Below the pieces are notes generated by a model. That model ran no database searches and was not told where the DNA came from. It saw only the letters and a list, made by a program, of their open reading frames with translations. Shown in pieces: positions 1-7,232 of a stretch of DNA of 12,621 nucleotides (position 1 is the stretch's first letter; each line of letters begins with the position of its first letter). The DNA lies in NCBI GenBank assembly GCA_964511645.1, contig CAZEGV010000067.1, positions 1-12,621 of the forward strand, given 5' to 3'. The DNA comes from CAZEGV01 sp964511645. GTDB taxonomy: Bacteria > Bacteroidota > Bacteroidia > Cytophagales > JAAEPT01. Both the position numbers and the translations under genes were made by a program.

Positions 1-161
1 ATAACGGATATAAAAAAAGAGAAATGACTACAAGGGTTTTGCAACGGTCTTAACTCGTGGTTGTAGAGACCTATTGCTAGTAAACAGTACCAACCTAGCC
101 TACAAAAGATTTTCACCTTCTGGGGTATCTCTATGTGTCTTTGATACATCGCTCATACTGG

Positions 162-285
162 GCACACAATCGCTAAATGTAATTTGCTACGTTCTTTTTG
201 TCTTTTCCATTTTTTAACGTATCTTTCAGATACTAAAAAAATAAAAAACCCAAAACGTAACTACGTTTAGCGGGTCGTTATGTGC
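162..285. repeat. Imperfect long inverted repeat enclosing two hairpins
   Basis: The left arm (162-180) and the reverse complement of the right arm (263-285) share the blocks GCACA, AA, GCTAAA and GT. They differ by two transitions and a few extra bases in the right arm. The arms enclose the small hairpin at 219-233 and half of the terminator hairpin at 249-274. The right arm can therefore pair either locally as a terminator or with the distant left arm. Whether this is a mobile or repeated unit cannot be told from one copy. Confidence 0.4.
235..274 (-). terminator. Intrinsic terminator for the SulP transcript
   Basis: Read on the minus strand, 274-249 forms a hairpin: CCC, a short bulge, AAACGTA, a two-base turn, TACGTTT, one base, GGG. 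It is followed directly by a T-rich tract (248-235: six T, one A, seven T). It lies about 157 bases beyond the stop codon of the leftward SulP gene, which is the only minus-strand gene feeding into it. Confidence 0.65.
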
Positions 286-430
286 AAGCGGTAAAACACC
301 GTGCTAAAAATGAAATATAGTAAAGATGACATATTACAGATGTTGATTTATCAATATCACTTTCAAATTGAATTTGATAATATCTTCTTCTATGAATATT
401 AAAGGAATAGACGTTCAGTGGTTAATTATG

Positions 431-2107
431 TTAATCAAGAACTTTATTTATACCTGCTACTACGTGATAGCGTGGGTCGTCAATATCTTCGATTATAATA
501 TCATTAAATGATGAATCTGCTTTACGTAACAGTACTTTACAATCATCACTTAGGTGGAGCAATGTTACTGTTTTTCCTTGTTCTTTGTATTTCCCTACAA
601 TGTTAGAGATAGCCTCAATGCCTGAATGATCGCTTACACGGGATTCTACAAAGTCAATTTCTACATTCTTGGGGTCATCTTTAAAGTTAAATTTAGAGAT
701 AAAGTTCATCGTAGAGCCAAAGAAAAGAGGCCCCCAGATTTCATATACTTTAGTTCCATCTTCTTTAGTGCGCTTACGGGCACGAATACGAACTGCGTTT
801 TCCCAAGCAAATACCAATGCCGAAATAATCACTCCTGCAAAAACGGCAATTGCTAAATCTGCAAAAATTGTAATTAGTGATACTGCGATCAACACAAAAG
901 CATCTGATTTAGGGATTTTACGCATAATACGTAAACTTGACCAAGCAAATGTCTCGATTACCATCATAAACATCACTCCTACCAAAGCTGCAATTGGCAC
1001 CATTTCAATATATTTATCGGCAAATAATACAAATGATAATAAGGTTAATGCCATTGCTACACCCGACAATCTGCCTCGTCCTTTAGCACCAATGTTAATC
1101 ATGGTTTGACCAATCATACCACAACCTCCTGTACCACCAAACAAACCACTGACAATGTTTCCTAAGCCTTGACCGATACATTCTTTGTTACCATCTCCAC
1201 GAGAATCTGTCATTTCATCTACCAAATTTAAGGTCATTAACGACTCAATAAGTCCAACAGATGCTGCTAAAAAAGCATAAGGGAAAATAAATTTCAGGGT
1301 GTCAAAATTAATTGGAAGATTTGCCCATAAGTCTGTGTTAAATGTTGGAAAGTGTCCTTTTAGTCCTTCTCCGCCTTCGCTTCTAATATACGAACCTACT
1401 GTTGCCACGTCTACCCTAGCAATAATCGTCGCCAAAGTGATGAATAAAATAGCTACTAATGCCGCAGGGATCTTATTTGATAACTTTGGTAAGAAATGAA
1501 TAATCAACATTGTGATTCCTACTAAGCCAATCATCTTTGTTGTTTGATTAATTGCTGTTAACTCAGAAAAGAAAGCACTTAGCCAATTGCCTAGCTGAGA
1601 GAAAATCCCACCACCTTCTACAGCAAAGTTACTAATATGAGGTAAGGTACTTGGAAACATCTTGAGCTGAGCCAAAAAGATGACCACAGCTAATCCATTT
1701 ACAAATCCTAGCATTACAGGATGAGGAATTAAACGTACAAAACGTCCTAATTTGAAATACCCGGCACCAATCTGAAGTACTCCCATCAGTACTACTGCCC
1801 CTAATAAGTAATAAAGCCCCATATTATCAATAGGTACATCAAAGGCAGCTCCTCTCTCATGTCCTTTCGAAATTAAATCAACAAAAATAACCGCTACTGC
1901 TCCTGCCGCACCTGAAATTAACCCAGGTCTACCGCCAAAAAGTGCCGTAATCAACCCAATCATAAATGCACCGGAAAGTGCTACTAGAGGATCTATCCTA
2001 GCAACAAAAGCAAAGGCTACCACTTCTGGAATCATAGCTAATGACACCGTCATTCCTGCTAAGACATCATTCCTTAAATTTTTTTTAGTGGTCAATTGAT
2101 ATTTCAT
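431..2107 (-). CDS. SulP-family inorganic anion transporter with C-terminal STAS domain
   Basis: Inner-membrane permease of the SulP (SLC26) family, 558 residues, a normal length for bacterial members. Residues 10-440 are strongly hydrophobic with many membrane spans. The N-terminal family region includes residues 17-35 (AGMTVSLAMIPEVVAFAFV) and a glycine-rich stretch at 323-349 (GGTGGCGMIGQ). A cytoplasmic STAS domain occupies about 454-550 and carries the DHSG loop (493-496), the usual position of a regulatory serine or ligand loop. Family members move sulfate, bicarbonate, chloride or dicarboxylates, usually with Na+ or H+. Nothing here fixes the substrate, and there is no carbonic anhydrase or sulfate-assimilation gene next to it. 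The ATG at 2107 has only A/T-rich sequence before it and a candidate promoter about 40 bases upstream. It is divergent from the SNF2 gene with a 142-base gap, and a hairpin terminator lies downstream. Confidence 0.93.
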   Translation of the reverse strand: MKYQLTTKKNLRNDVLAGMTVSLAMIPEVVAFAFVARIDPLVALSGAFMIGLITALFGGRPGLISGAAGAVAVIFVDLISKGHERGAAFDVPIDNMGLYYLLGAVVLMGVLQIGAGYFKLGRFVRLIPHPVMLGFVNGLAVVIFLAQLKMFPSTLPHISNFAVEGGGIFSQLGNWLSAFFSELTAINQTTKMIGLVGITMLIIHFLPKLSNKIPAALVAILFITLATIIARVDVATVGSYIRSEGGEGLKGHFPTFNTDLWANLPINFDTLKFIFPYAFLAASVGLIESLMTLNLVDEMTDSRGDGNKECIGQGLGNIVSGLFGGTGGCGMIGQTMINIGAKGRGRLSGVAMALTLLSFVLFADKYIEMVPIAALVGVMFMMVIETFAWSSLRIMRKIPKSDAFVLIAVSLITIFADLAIAVFAGVIISALVFAWENAVRIRARKRTKEDGTKVYEIWGPLFFGSTMNFISKFNFKDDPKNVEIDFVESRVSDHSGIEAISNIVGKYKEQGKTVTLLHLSDDCKVLLRKADSSFNDIIIEDIDDPRYHVVAGINKVLD

Positions 2108-2148
2108 ATATAATCTATTGTTTTATGCTTTTCACTAAAAAGCAGTGC

Positions 2149-2180
2149 CAAAAGTAGAGTTTATACAAATTGATTCCCAA
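2149..2180 (-). promoter_or_regulatory. Candidate Bacteroidota-type promoter for the SulP gene
   Basis: On the minus strand TTG (2180-2178), 21 bases, then TACTTTTG (2156-2149) fit the TTG-N19-21-TAnnTTTG consensus of the primary Bacteroidota sigma factor. Transcription would start near 2142, giving a leader of about 35 bases before the ATG at 2107. No similarly good match is seen for the divergent SNF2 gene. The closest is TATATTTA at 2221-2228, with no -33 element. Confidence 0.45.
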
Positions 2181-2249
2181 CAAAAGACGAAAAACTCGGT
2201 GAATACTTTAAAATTATACTTATATTTAAACCCTTTTTAAAAATTATAC

Positions 2250-5177
2250 ATGAGAGTATCAACACAAGAACCTTTTCAAATTATATATTCACTTTTTGAA
2301 CAAGAATATTTAGGAGATTTATTCGAATCTTTTGTAGTACAGAAAAATGATAAAGGAGGGCTTACTTTCCTCCATCAAAATATTTCATCTAAAAATGCAA
2401 AAGAATTTTCATCTAGACTAGACGATAAAGATTATGAATTAATTGCTTTGATGGACACTATTCAGCAAGAAGTAGTATACCAAAAATTTAATACTCGCAA
2501 AAGGAATCAAATCGATTTCTATTTAAATGTTTTTAATAAAGAGAAAGGGGACAAAGTGTTACAAGAAGCAATTCGTGCTTATGTAGATGGTAAACTTGCT
2601 AAAATACTACCCTTATTGGTAGGAAAAGAAGTCTATATCATGGGTAATGATGGAGAGCCTGCTTGGAAGCGAGTGGATGTGTGTAGAGATAAAGCTACTA
2701 TTTTATTTCACTTCATGAAAAATGATGAGCACACACATTATTTCCCAACTATAAAGCATAGAGGAGAAAAGATAGATTTTCAGTATAACAACTCTATAAT
2801 CCTTTGTAACAACCCTGCTTGGCTCCTAATTGGAGAAGAGCGAATAGTTAGTTTTGATAAAGAGTTAGAAGGAAAAAAAATCAAACCTTTTCTGAATAAA
2901 AAATTTGTTGAAATACCCAAAAAGATAGAAGATACTTATTATAAAAACTTTGTGTCCAACATCATTTCCGACTATGACGTTCACGCCAAAGGATTTTTTA
3001 TCAATGACGAAAAATATATCCCTAAACCTATATTGTCGTTTAAAGAATTAGCGAGTGGGAATAATCCTGACCTTTTTGGAGAAAAAAAAGAAGAAAGAGA
3101 AAGTAATGTTAAAATAGTTTTTAACCTGTCCTTTAAATATGGGCAATATACTTTTGACCTAGGTAATTCTCATACTAGAAATAGTGTCAAAATGGACAAA
3201 CAAGACGATACTTATTTTTTCCATAAGATACATAGAGAAATCCCAACTGAGCTTGAATACTTTCATTTCCTAAAAGACTTAGGACTAAACCTAAAAAATG
3301 GAAAGAAAACCTTAGAGACTTCTTCGGCTTTTTCTTGGTTTAACCTACACCGAGAAGAATTATTTCAAAAAGGATTTGAGATTGAACAACACGCCAACGA
3401 CAAACGAAAATATTTTGTTGGGAAAACAAAAATTAATATTGAGGTACGGGAAAGCAATGATTGGTTTGACATACACGCCATGGTGTATTTTGGCGAATAT
3501 GAAATTCCTTTTATCCAACTTAGGGATATAATCCTTGCTAAAAAAAGAGAGTTTACATTGCCCAATGGAGAGATCGCAGTAATCCCTCAAGAGTGGATAG
3601 AACAATACGGAGAGTTGTTTTCGTTTAGTGAAACTAATGGAGATGGGATTACACTTAAAAAACATCACTTATCGTTAATACATGAGCTAGAAACAGGTAA
3701 ACTTGCTAAAGTATCCATCAATAATAAACTCAAATCTTTAAACGACTTTGACCATATAGAAGATTTCCCGATGCCAAAAGGCTTTAAAGGTGAGCTTAGA
3801 CCTTACCAAAAAGCTGGCTATAACTGGATGCAGTTCTTAAATAAATACAACTTTGGTGGCTGTCTCGCAGATGATATGGGTCTGGGTAAAACAGTACAAA
3901 CATTAGCACTCTTACTAGACCAAAAAGAAAAATATGATAAGCCTATGCCTTCTTTACTTGTGCTACCCACTTCTCTTGTTTACAATTGGCGGATAGAAGC
4001 CAAAAAATTCTGTCCTGAGCTAAATATTTTTGTATATACCGGCACTCTCCGAAAAAAAAATGTTTCACAATTTTTGGGATATGATATTATCATCACTACT
4101 TATGGGATTGTAAGGCTTGACGTAGAGATATTGTCTGCTTTTAAATTCAACTATATCATACTTGATGAGTCTCAGAACATCAAAAATCCTAATTCTCACA
4201 TCTTTGCTGCCACGCAGGAGCTAAAATCCCAGCACAAGCTCATCCTTACTGGTACGCCTGTCGAAAACTCTACATTAGACCTTTGGTCTCAAATGACTTT
4301 TATCAACCCAGGATTGTTGGGTAGCCAACGTTTCTTTAAAAATAATTTTTTGCTACCTATAGAAAAAAGAAATGACTTTGCTAAAAAGGAAAAGCTACAC
4401 ACACTTATTAAACCATTTATACTCAGACGTAAAAAAGAACAAGTACTTACCGAACTACCGCCAAAAATAGAGCAAGTAAGGTATTGTGAGATGTCAGAAG
4501 ATCAAACAAAAAAATACGAAGAAGTAAAGTCGTATTACCGCAATAAAATCTTAGAGGAAAGTGAAGACTCAGGAAAAGGAAAGTCTGCAATTATGCTACT
4601 ACAGGGACTTACCCAACTGAGGCAAATTGCGAATCATCCAAAAATGGTAGACCCAGAATGGACTGATGGCTCAGGGAAAATGGATGACATAGTAGAAATG
4701 CTTCAAACTACAATAGAAGGAAAACATAAAATATTGATTTTTTCACAGTTTGTTAAGCACCTCAGTATATTAAGAGACTTTTTGGATGATGAAAAAATTG
4801 AATATGCTTATTTAGATGGGAGTACAAAAAAACGACAAGAACAAGTTGAGCTTTTTCAAAACAATGAACATATACAAATATTCTTAATCTCGCTCAAAGC
4901 AGGTGGACTAGGGCTTAACCTTACCGCTGCTGATTACGTGTTTATATTAGACCCATGGTGGAATCCTGCCATAGAGGCACAAGCGATAGATAGAGCTTAC
5001 AGAATGGGGCAAAAAAATACTGTTCATACTTATAAGTTTATTTCTCAAAATAGCGTAGAAGAAAAAATATTGCTCCTTCAAAACTCAAAAAAACAACTCG
5101 CAGATGACCTCATCACAGTAGAGGAAAGTTTCGTAAAATCACTTAGCAAAGAGGATATTACAGATATTTTGGCTTAG
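2250..5177 (+). CDS. SNF2-family DEAD/DEAH-box helicase (HepA-like ATPase)
   Basis: Superfamily 2 ATPase/translocase of the Swi2/Snf2 type, 975 residues, cytosolic and probably acting on nucleoprotein complexes. Helicase motifs in order: LRPYQ (516-520, Q-like motif), Walker A DDMGLGKT (541-548), Walker B DESQ (639-642, DExQ instead of DEAH), LTGTP (666-670), and the C-terminal lobe with AGGLGLNLT (884-892) and QAIDRAYRMGQ (911-921, arginine fingers). Upstream, about 400-460 resembles the bacterial SNF2-associated domain (WFDIHA, then a stretch around LPNGEIAVIPQEW). Residues 1-390 have no motif I recognise. All ATPase motifs are intact, so the protein should be active. The ATG at 2250 begins a good N-terminus in an A/T-rich context. 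The gene stands alone, with no methylase or nuclease partner. Its stop codon overlaps that of the decayed minus-strand gene downstream. The cellular role is unknown; stand-alone members are common in Bacteroidota genomes. Confidence 0.93.
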   Translation: MRVSTQEPFQIIYSLFEQEYLGDLFESFVVQKNDKGGLTFLHQNISSKNAKEFSSRLDDKDYELIALMDTIQQEVVYQKFNTRKRNQIDFYLNVFNKEKGDKVLQEAIRAYVDGKLAKILPLLVGKEVYIMGNDGEPAWKRVDVCRDKATILFHFMKNDEHTHYFPTIKHRGEKIDFQYNNSIILCNNPAWLLIGEERIVSFDKELEGKKIKPFLNKKFVEIPKKIEDTYYKNFVSNIISDYDVHAKGFFINDEKYIPKPILSFKELASGNNPDLFGEKKEERESNVKIVFNLSFKYGQYTFDLGNSHTRNSVKMDKQDDTYFFHKIHREIPTELEYFHFLKDLGLNLKNGKKTLETSSAFSWFNLHREELFQKGFEIEQHANDKRKYFVGKTKINIEVRESNDWFDIHAMVYFGEYEIPFIQLRDIILAKKREFTLPNGEIAVIPQEWIEQYGELFSFSETNGDGITLKKHHLSLIHELETGKLAKVSINNKLKSLNDFDHIEDFPMPKGFKGELRPYQKAGYNWMQFLNKYNFGGCLADDMGLGKTVQTLALLLDQKEKYDKPMPSLLVLPTSLVYNWRIEAKKFCPELNIFVYTGTLRKKNVSQFLGYDIIITTYGIVRLDVEILSAFKFNYIILDESQNIKNPNSHIFAATQELKSQHKLILTGTPVENSTLDLWSQMTFINPGLLGSQRFFKNNFLLPIEKRNDFAKKEKLHTLIKPFILRRKKEQVLTELPPKIEQVRYCEMSEDQTKKYEEVKSYYRNKILEESEDSGKGKSAIMLLQGLTQLRQIANHPKMVDPEWTDGSGKMDDIVEMLQTTIEGKHKILIFSQFVKHLSILRDFLDDEKIEYAYLDGSTKKRQEQVELFQNNEHIQIFLISLKAGGLGLNLTAADYVFILDPWWNPAIEAQAIDRAYRMGQKNTVHTYKFISQNSVEEKILLLQNSKKQLADDLITVEESFVKSLSKEDITDILA

Positions 5178-5229
5178 AAGATTTTTTTTGTAAAAATCCT
5201 TCTCTCAAAGTTACGTAAGGGATCTGTTA

Positions 5230-5386
5230 TACCATTTTAACTATAAAACAAGTCATTTATCCTGTTTGTTTTTACACTCTCTTCGTTAAAATAATTTACC
5301 GTAACCAGTTATGCTAAATTATTTTTCCTCGATATTGCAAAAAACAATTCAATCTAAATTAGACTCATATTATAGTTAAACTGGTA
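5230..5386. mobile_element. MITE-like element, copy 1 (157 bp)
   Basis: Non-coding element bounded by terminal inverted repeats. The left end is TACCATTTTAACTATAA and the right end, reverse complemented, is TACCAGTTTAACTATAA (16 of 17 identical). The similarity extends to 21 of the first 25 bases. It is flanked by a TTA direct duplication (5227-5229 and 5387-5389). In the centre a perfect 11-bp inverted repeat (5288-5298 with 5315-5325) encloses a second short stem. It is too short for a transposase, so it would need one in trans. A 3-bp TNA duplication is typical of some IS5-family subgroups (IS1031/ISL2-like), but the family is not proven. Confidence 0.85.
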
Positions 5387-5729
5387 TTATATCAGGTTCA
5401 AATTGATAAATTCGCTCAGGTGTTAGCATTTTCAATACAAACCAATTATATCCAACAAAAGTATTTTCATAAATTTCAATATTTCATTTTTTCTTTTCTG
5501 ACATGAAATCTTCTATTTCTTGCAGAGGAAAATCAAATAACTTATCTGATAAATTGGATTTTTCGGAAATAATACGACTAAAATTATCAATATTACTTTG
5601 TAAGTTCCAATCGTTAATTTGTGATTTGATAAAATATTTATTTATAGTTTTTAGGTTTTCACTTGAAATATTTTTAAAAATATATCCTTTGTCATAAACT
5701 TCATAGAAATAGACCATAATTGGAAGTAA

Positions 5730-5886
5730 TACCATTTTAACTATAAGATAAGTCATTTATCCTGTTTGTTTTTACACTCTCTTCGTTAAAATAATTTACC
5801 GTAACCAGTTATGCTAAATCATTTTTCCTCGATATTGCAAAAAACAATTCAATCTAAATTAGACTCATATTATAGTTAAACTGGTA
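5730..5886. mobile_element. MITE-like element, copy 2 (157 bp)
   Basis: Same element, same orientation and exact length as copy 1, starting exactly 500 bases further on. There are only three substitutions over 157 bases (5747, 5749, 5820). It is flanked by its own TAA duplication (5727-5729 and 5887-5889), which differs from that of copy 1, so the two are independent insertions and not a tandem duplication of one event. One substitution (5749) improves terminal pairing to 22 of 25. Another (5820) falls in the central stem, where the minus-strand RNA keeps a G-U pair. On the minus strand its left end provides the ATG (5756-5754) of the 90-codon frame described under the pseudogene. Confidence 0.85.
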
Positions 5887-5889
5887 TAA

Positions 5890-6083
5890 AGCCAAATTTC
5901 TTGGAATAATTGAATTGTTGTTTATTTTAAATTGTCCCCAAAGATAATCTGTGAAAAATGAAAGCAATGGTGTTGTTTAGCCCCCGATAAGTTCGGAGTG
6001 AAATATAAAGGACGTCCACAATATCCTTATACCCTTTCACGGGGACATGGCTTTCCTTTAATGATTATCAAATAAGTTATTGT
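5890..6083. other. Non-coding gap with inverted repeats between pseudogene and operon end
   Basis: Only the presumed first piece of the pseudogene (to 5976) is coding-like. The rest contains an imperfect hairpin at 5998-6040 (GTGAAA-TATAAAGGA against TCCTTATA-CCC-TTTCAC), a perfect 7-bp pair TGTCCCC (5933-5939) / GGGGACA (6041-6047), and a second pair GATAATC (5943-5949) / GATTATC (6063-6069). These two long-range pairs interleave rather than nest. The GC-rich patches (CCCCCG at 5981-5986) stand out from the AT-rich surroundings. No U-tract follows the hairpin on the minus strand, so it is not a clear terminator for the operon ending at 6084. Confidence 0.4.
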
Positions 6084-7229
6084 TTAAAACAATTTCACTA
6101 TTTCCTTCGAAATATACCTTTTATACTTTTTTTTCCAACCTTGTTTAAAATTATAGCCTACACTTATAGAGACTTTCTTTAGAGGTGAAGCTTCTCTATT
6201 TCTTATTTCTGAGTTGTAATATATTTTAACATATATTTTTGAACTTAGTTCATAGCCTATTCCTAAATTAAAGTAAACTTTAGAATTATAAGTTCCTTGA
6301 TCATTATCATAGTTATCTTTTTTAACTATCTCTTTACCGTTATTAAAAACAAATGTCTCAGTAGTTTCTATTCGTTTTTTTAGAGAACTAGTGAGGGCAA
6401 GTCCTAATCCTGTGAATACAGAAAAGTTAGGATAAACATAAAACCCTAAGTCTTTTCCTAAATAAAACTGAGAATATTGTACCTTTCCTTTAGCAGTACG
6501 ATTCAAAACCCCTTTTATAGTTTTAGTTTCAAAGTTGTCATTAACTCTATAACTTCTGTTCCCAAAACCAATATAGTTATAAGTGTACATAAGTCCAAAC
6601 TCTCTTAATCTTCCAGCCCTAACTTGATAACCTAGTCGAATACCTGTAGATTTCCTTGCCTTTCCTAAGTAGCCTAAGTTTGGACCTGCTTCAAGTATAT
6701 AATTCTTTTTGTTTACTACTTGTTTTGATTTAGCTATAAAATTCTTTTTGTGAGGAGTAGCAAATAAAACTTTTTGATACTCTCCTGAGTAATTCTCTAT
6801 TCTAGCATTTGATTCATACTCTTTACTATATGTTACAACAATAGAATCTAGGTTTATTTGAGTACCATCTTTATCTATTTGTACTAAATATAAGGTATCA
6901 TTTTCTAGCAAATCTGTCAACTTAACATAATTCATAAATTTAGCTCCATGATTAATCCTGATGCTTTTATATACTCCTTTTTTACATCGATAAGAAGGGA
7001 TTTTATAAGCTAACGAATCACCACTTTTCATAAGGAAAAGGTGTGAATATCTCACTCTATTAGTATCGGAAGAAGTTAACTCTATAAACTGAATACGTGC
7101 AAGTTTTGATTTTGACATTGAAGACTCTGTAATCCTAAATTCATTAATTCTAATTGAACTTTCTTTTTTTTGTCCGAACAAATGTATAGTAACTAAGCAA
7201 AGCAATGATATATATAATATAATTTTCAT
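6084..7229 (-). CDS. Outer-membrane beta-barrel protein with N-terminal lamin-tail-like domain
   Basis: A 381-residue exported protein. Residues 1-20 form a signal peptide (MKIILYISLLCLVTIHLFGQ). Residues about 27-163 follow the lamin-tail domain pattern: INEF near the start, a QFIEL strand (47-51), a hydrophobic SHLFLMKSGDSLAYKIPS segment, NDTLYLV near 110-116, and a closing TPHKKN (158-163) like the TPGxxN end of these domains. From about 176 to 361, alternating aromatic and polar strands (AGPNLGYLG, GIRLGYQV, EFGLMYTYNYIGFG, FYLGKDLGFYV, KVYFNLGIGYEL, VSISVGYNF) indicate an outer-membrane beta-barrel. A basic tail of about 20 residues follows. Its ATG lies three bases after the stop of the anchor-L gene, so the two are almost surely cotranscribed and translationally coupled. 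It is not a recognisable PorP/SprF protein. The barrel call is good; the lamin-tail call is by pattern only. Confidence 0.8.
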   Translation of the reverse strand: MKIILYISLLCLVTIHLFGQKKESSIRINEFRITESSMSKSKLARIQFIELTSSDTNRVRYSHLFLMKSGDSLAYKIPSYRCKKGVYKSIRINHGAKFMNYVKLTDLLENDTLYLVQIDKDGTQINLDSIVVTYSKEYESNARIENYSGEYQKVLFATPHKKNFIAKSKQVVNKKNYILEAGPNLGYLGKARKSTGIRLGYQVRAGRLREFGLMYTYNYIGFGNRSYRVNDNFETKTIKGVLNRTAKGKVQYSQFYLGKDLGFYVYPNFSVFTGLGLALTSSLKKRIETTETFVFNNGKEIVKKDNYDNDQGTYNSKVYFNLGIGYELSSKIYVKIYYNSEIRNREASPLKKVSISVGYNFKQGWKKKYKRYISKEIVKLF

Positions 7230-7232
7230 AAT

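Larger units (their letters stand above)
1..430. other. Non-coding left flank with nested inverted repeats
   Basis: I see no supportable gene here. On the minus strand an open stretch of about 50 codons runs off the left edge, starting from an ATG near position 148, but it has no recognisable protein features. The region contains an inverted repeat pair CTACAA (28-33) / TTGTAG (61-66), a perfect hairpin GTATCT-ttc-AGATAC (219-233), and the larger structures listed separately. The first bases, ATAACG, are mirrored by CGTTAT at 276-281, so positions 1-281 could be one repeated intergenic unit. Positions 286-430 are AT-rich and look like the 3' untranslated part of the leftward SulP transcript. 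Confidence 0.5.
5174..5976 (-). pseudogene. Decayed gene split by two MITE-like insertions
   Basis: Three minus-strand open pieces (5976-5890, 5729-5390 and 5229-5174) lie in different frames. If each inserted element is removed with one copy of its 3-bp duplication (160 bases each), all three join in one frame. That gives 29 codons, 81 codons, one TGA (5486-5484), 49 codons and a TAA (5176-5174) convergent with the SNF2 stop. The centre reads LPIMVYFYEVYDKGY..., and the last part includes GYNWFVLKMLTPERIYQFEP. It looks like real protein sequence with hydrophobic and aromatic periodicity. The 5' end is missing: a stop lies at 5979-5977, and there is no ATG before it in this frame. The intact 90-codon frame 5756-5484 exists only because the second element supplies its ATG. 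A distant resemblance to the middle of DUF262/GmrSD-type proteins is possible but weak. I would not assign a function. Confidence 0.6.

Noticed and set aside
1..285. Integron attC site or tRNA/tmRNA-like gene
   Set aside because: The core boxes do not match RYYYAAC/GTTRRRY, and no T-loop or acceptor-stem pattern is visible.
626..1499. Plus-strand ORFs antisense to the SulP gene
   Set aside because: They are shadows of a well-supported membrane protein and have no protein-like features.
5484..5756. 90-codon minus-strand ORF as an independent gene
   Set aside because: Its start lies inside the second MITE, and it is better explained as the middle piece of the split gene.
6079..6093. ATTGTT-TAA-AACAAT palindrome as terminator of the surface operon
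   Set aside because: The stem is only six A/T-rich pairs, it overlaps the stop codon and no T-tract follows on the minus strand.
6084..7229. PorP/SprF-type T9SS membrane protein
   Set aside because: The characteristic N-terminal QDPQFSQYM-like motif is absent, and the first 140 residues form a separate domain.
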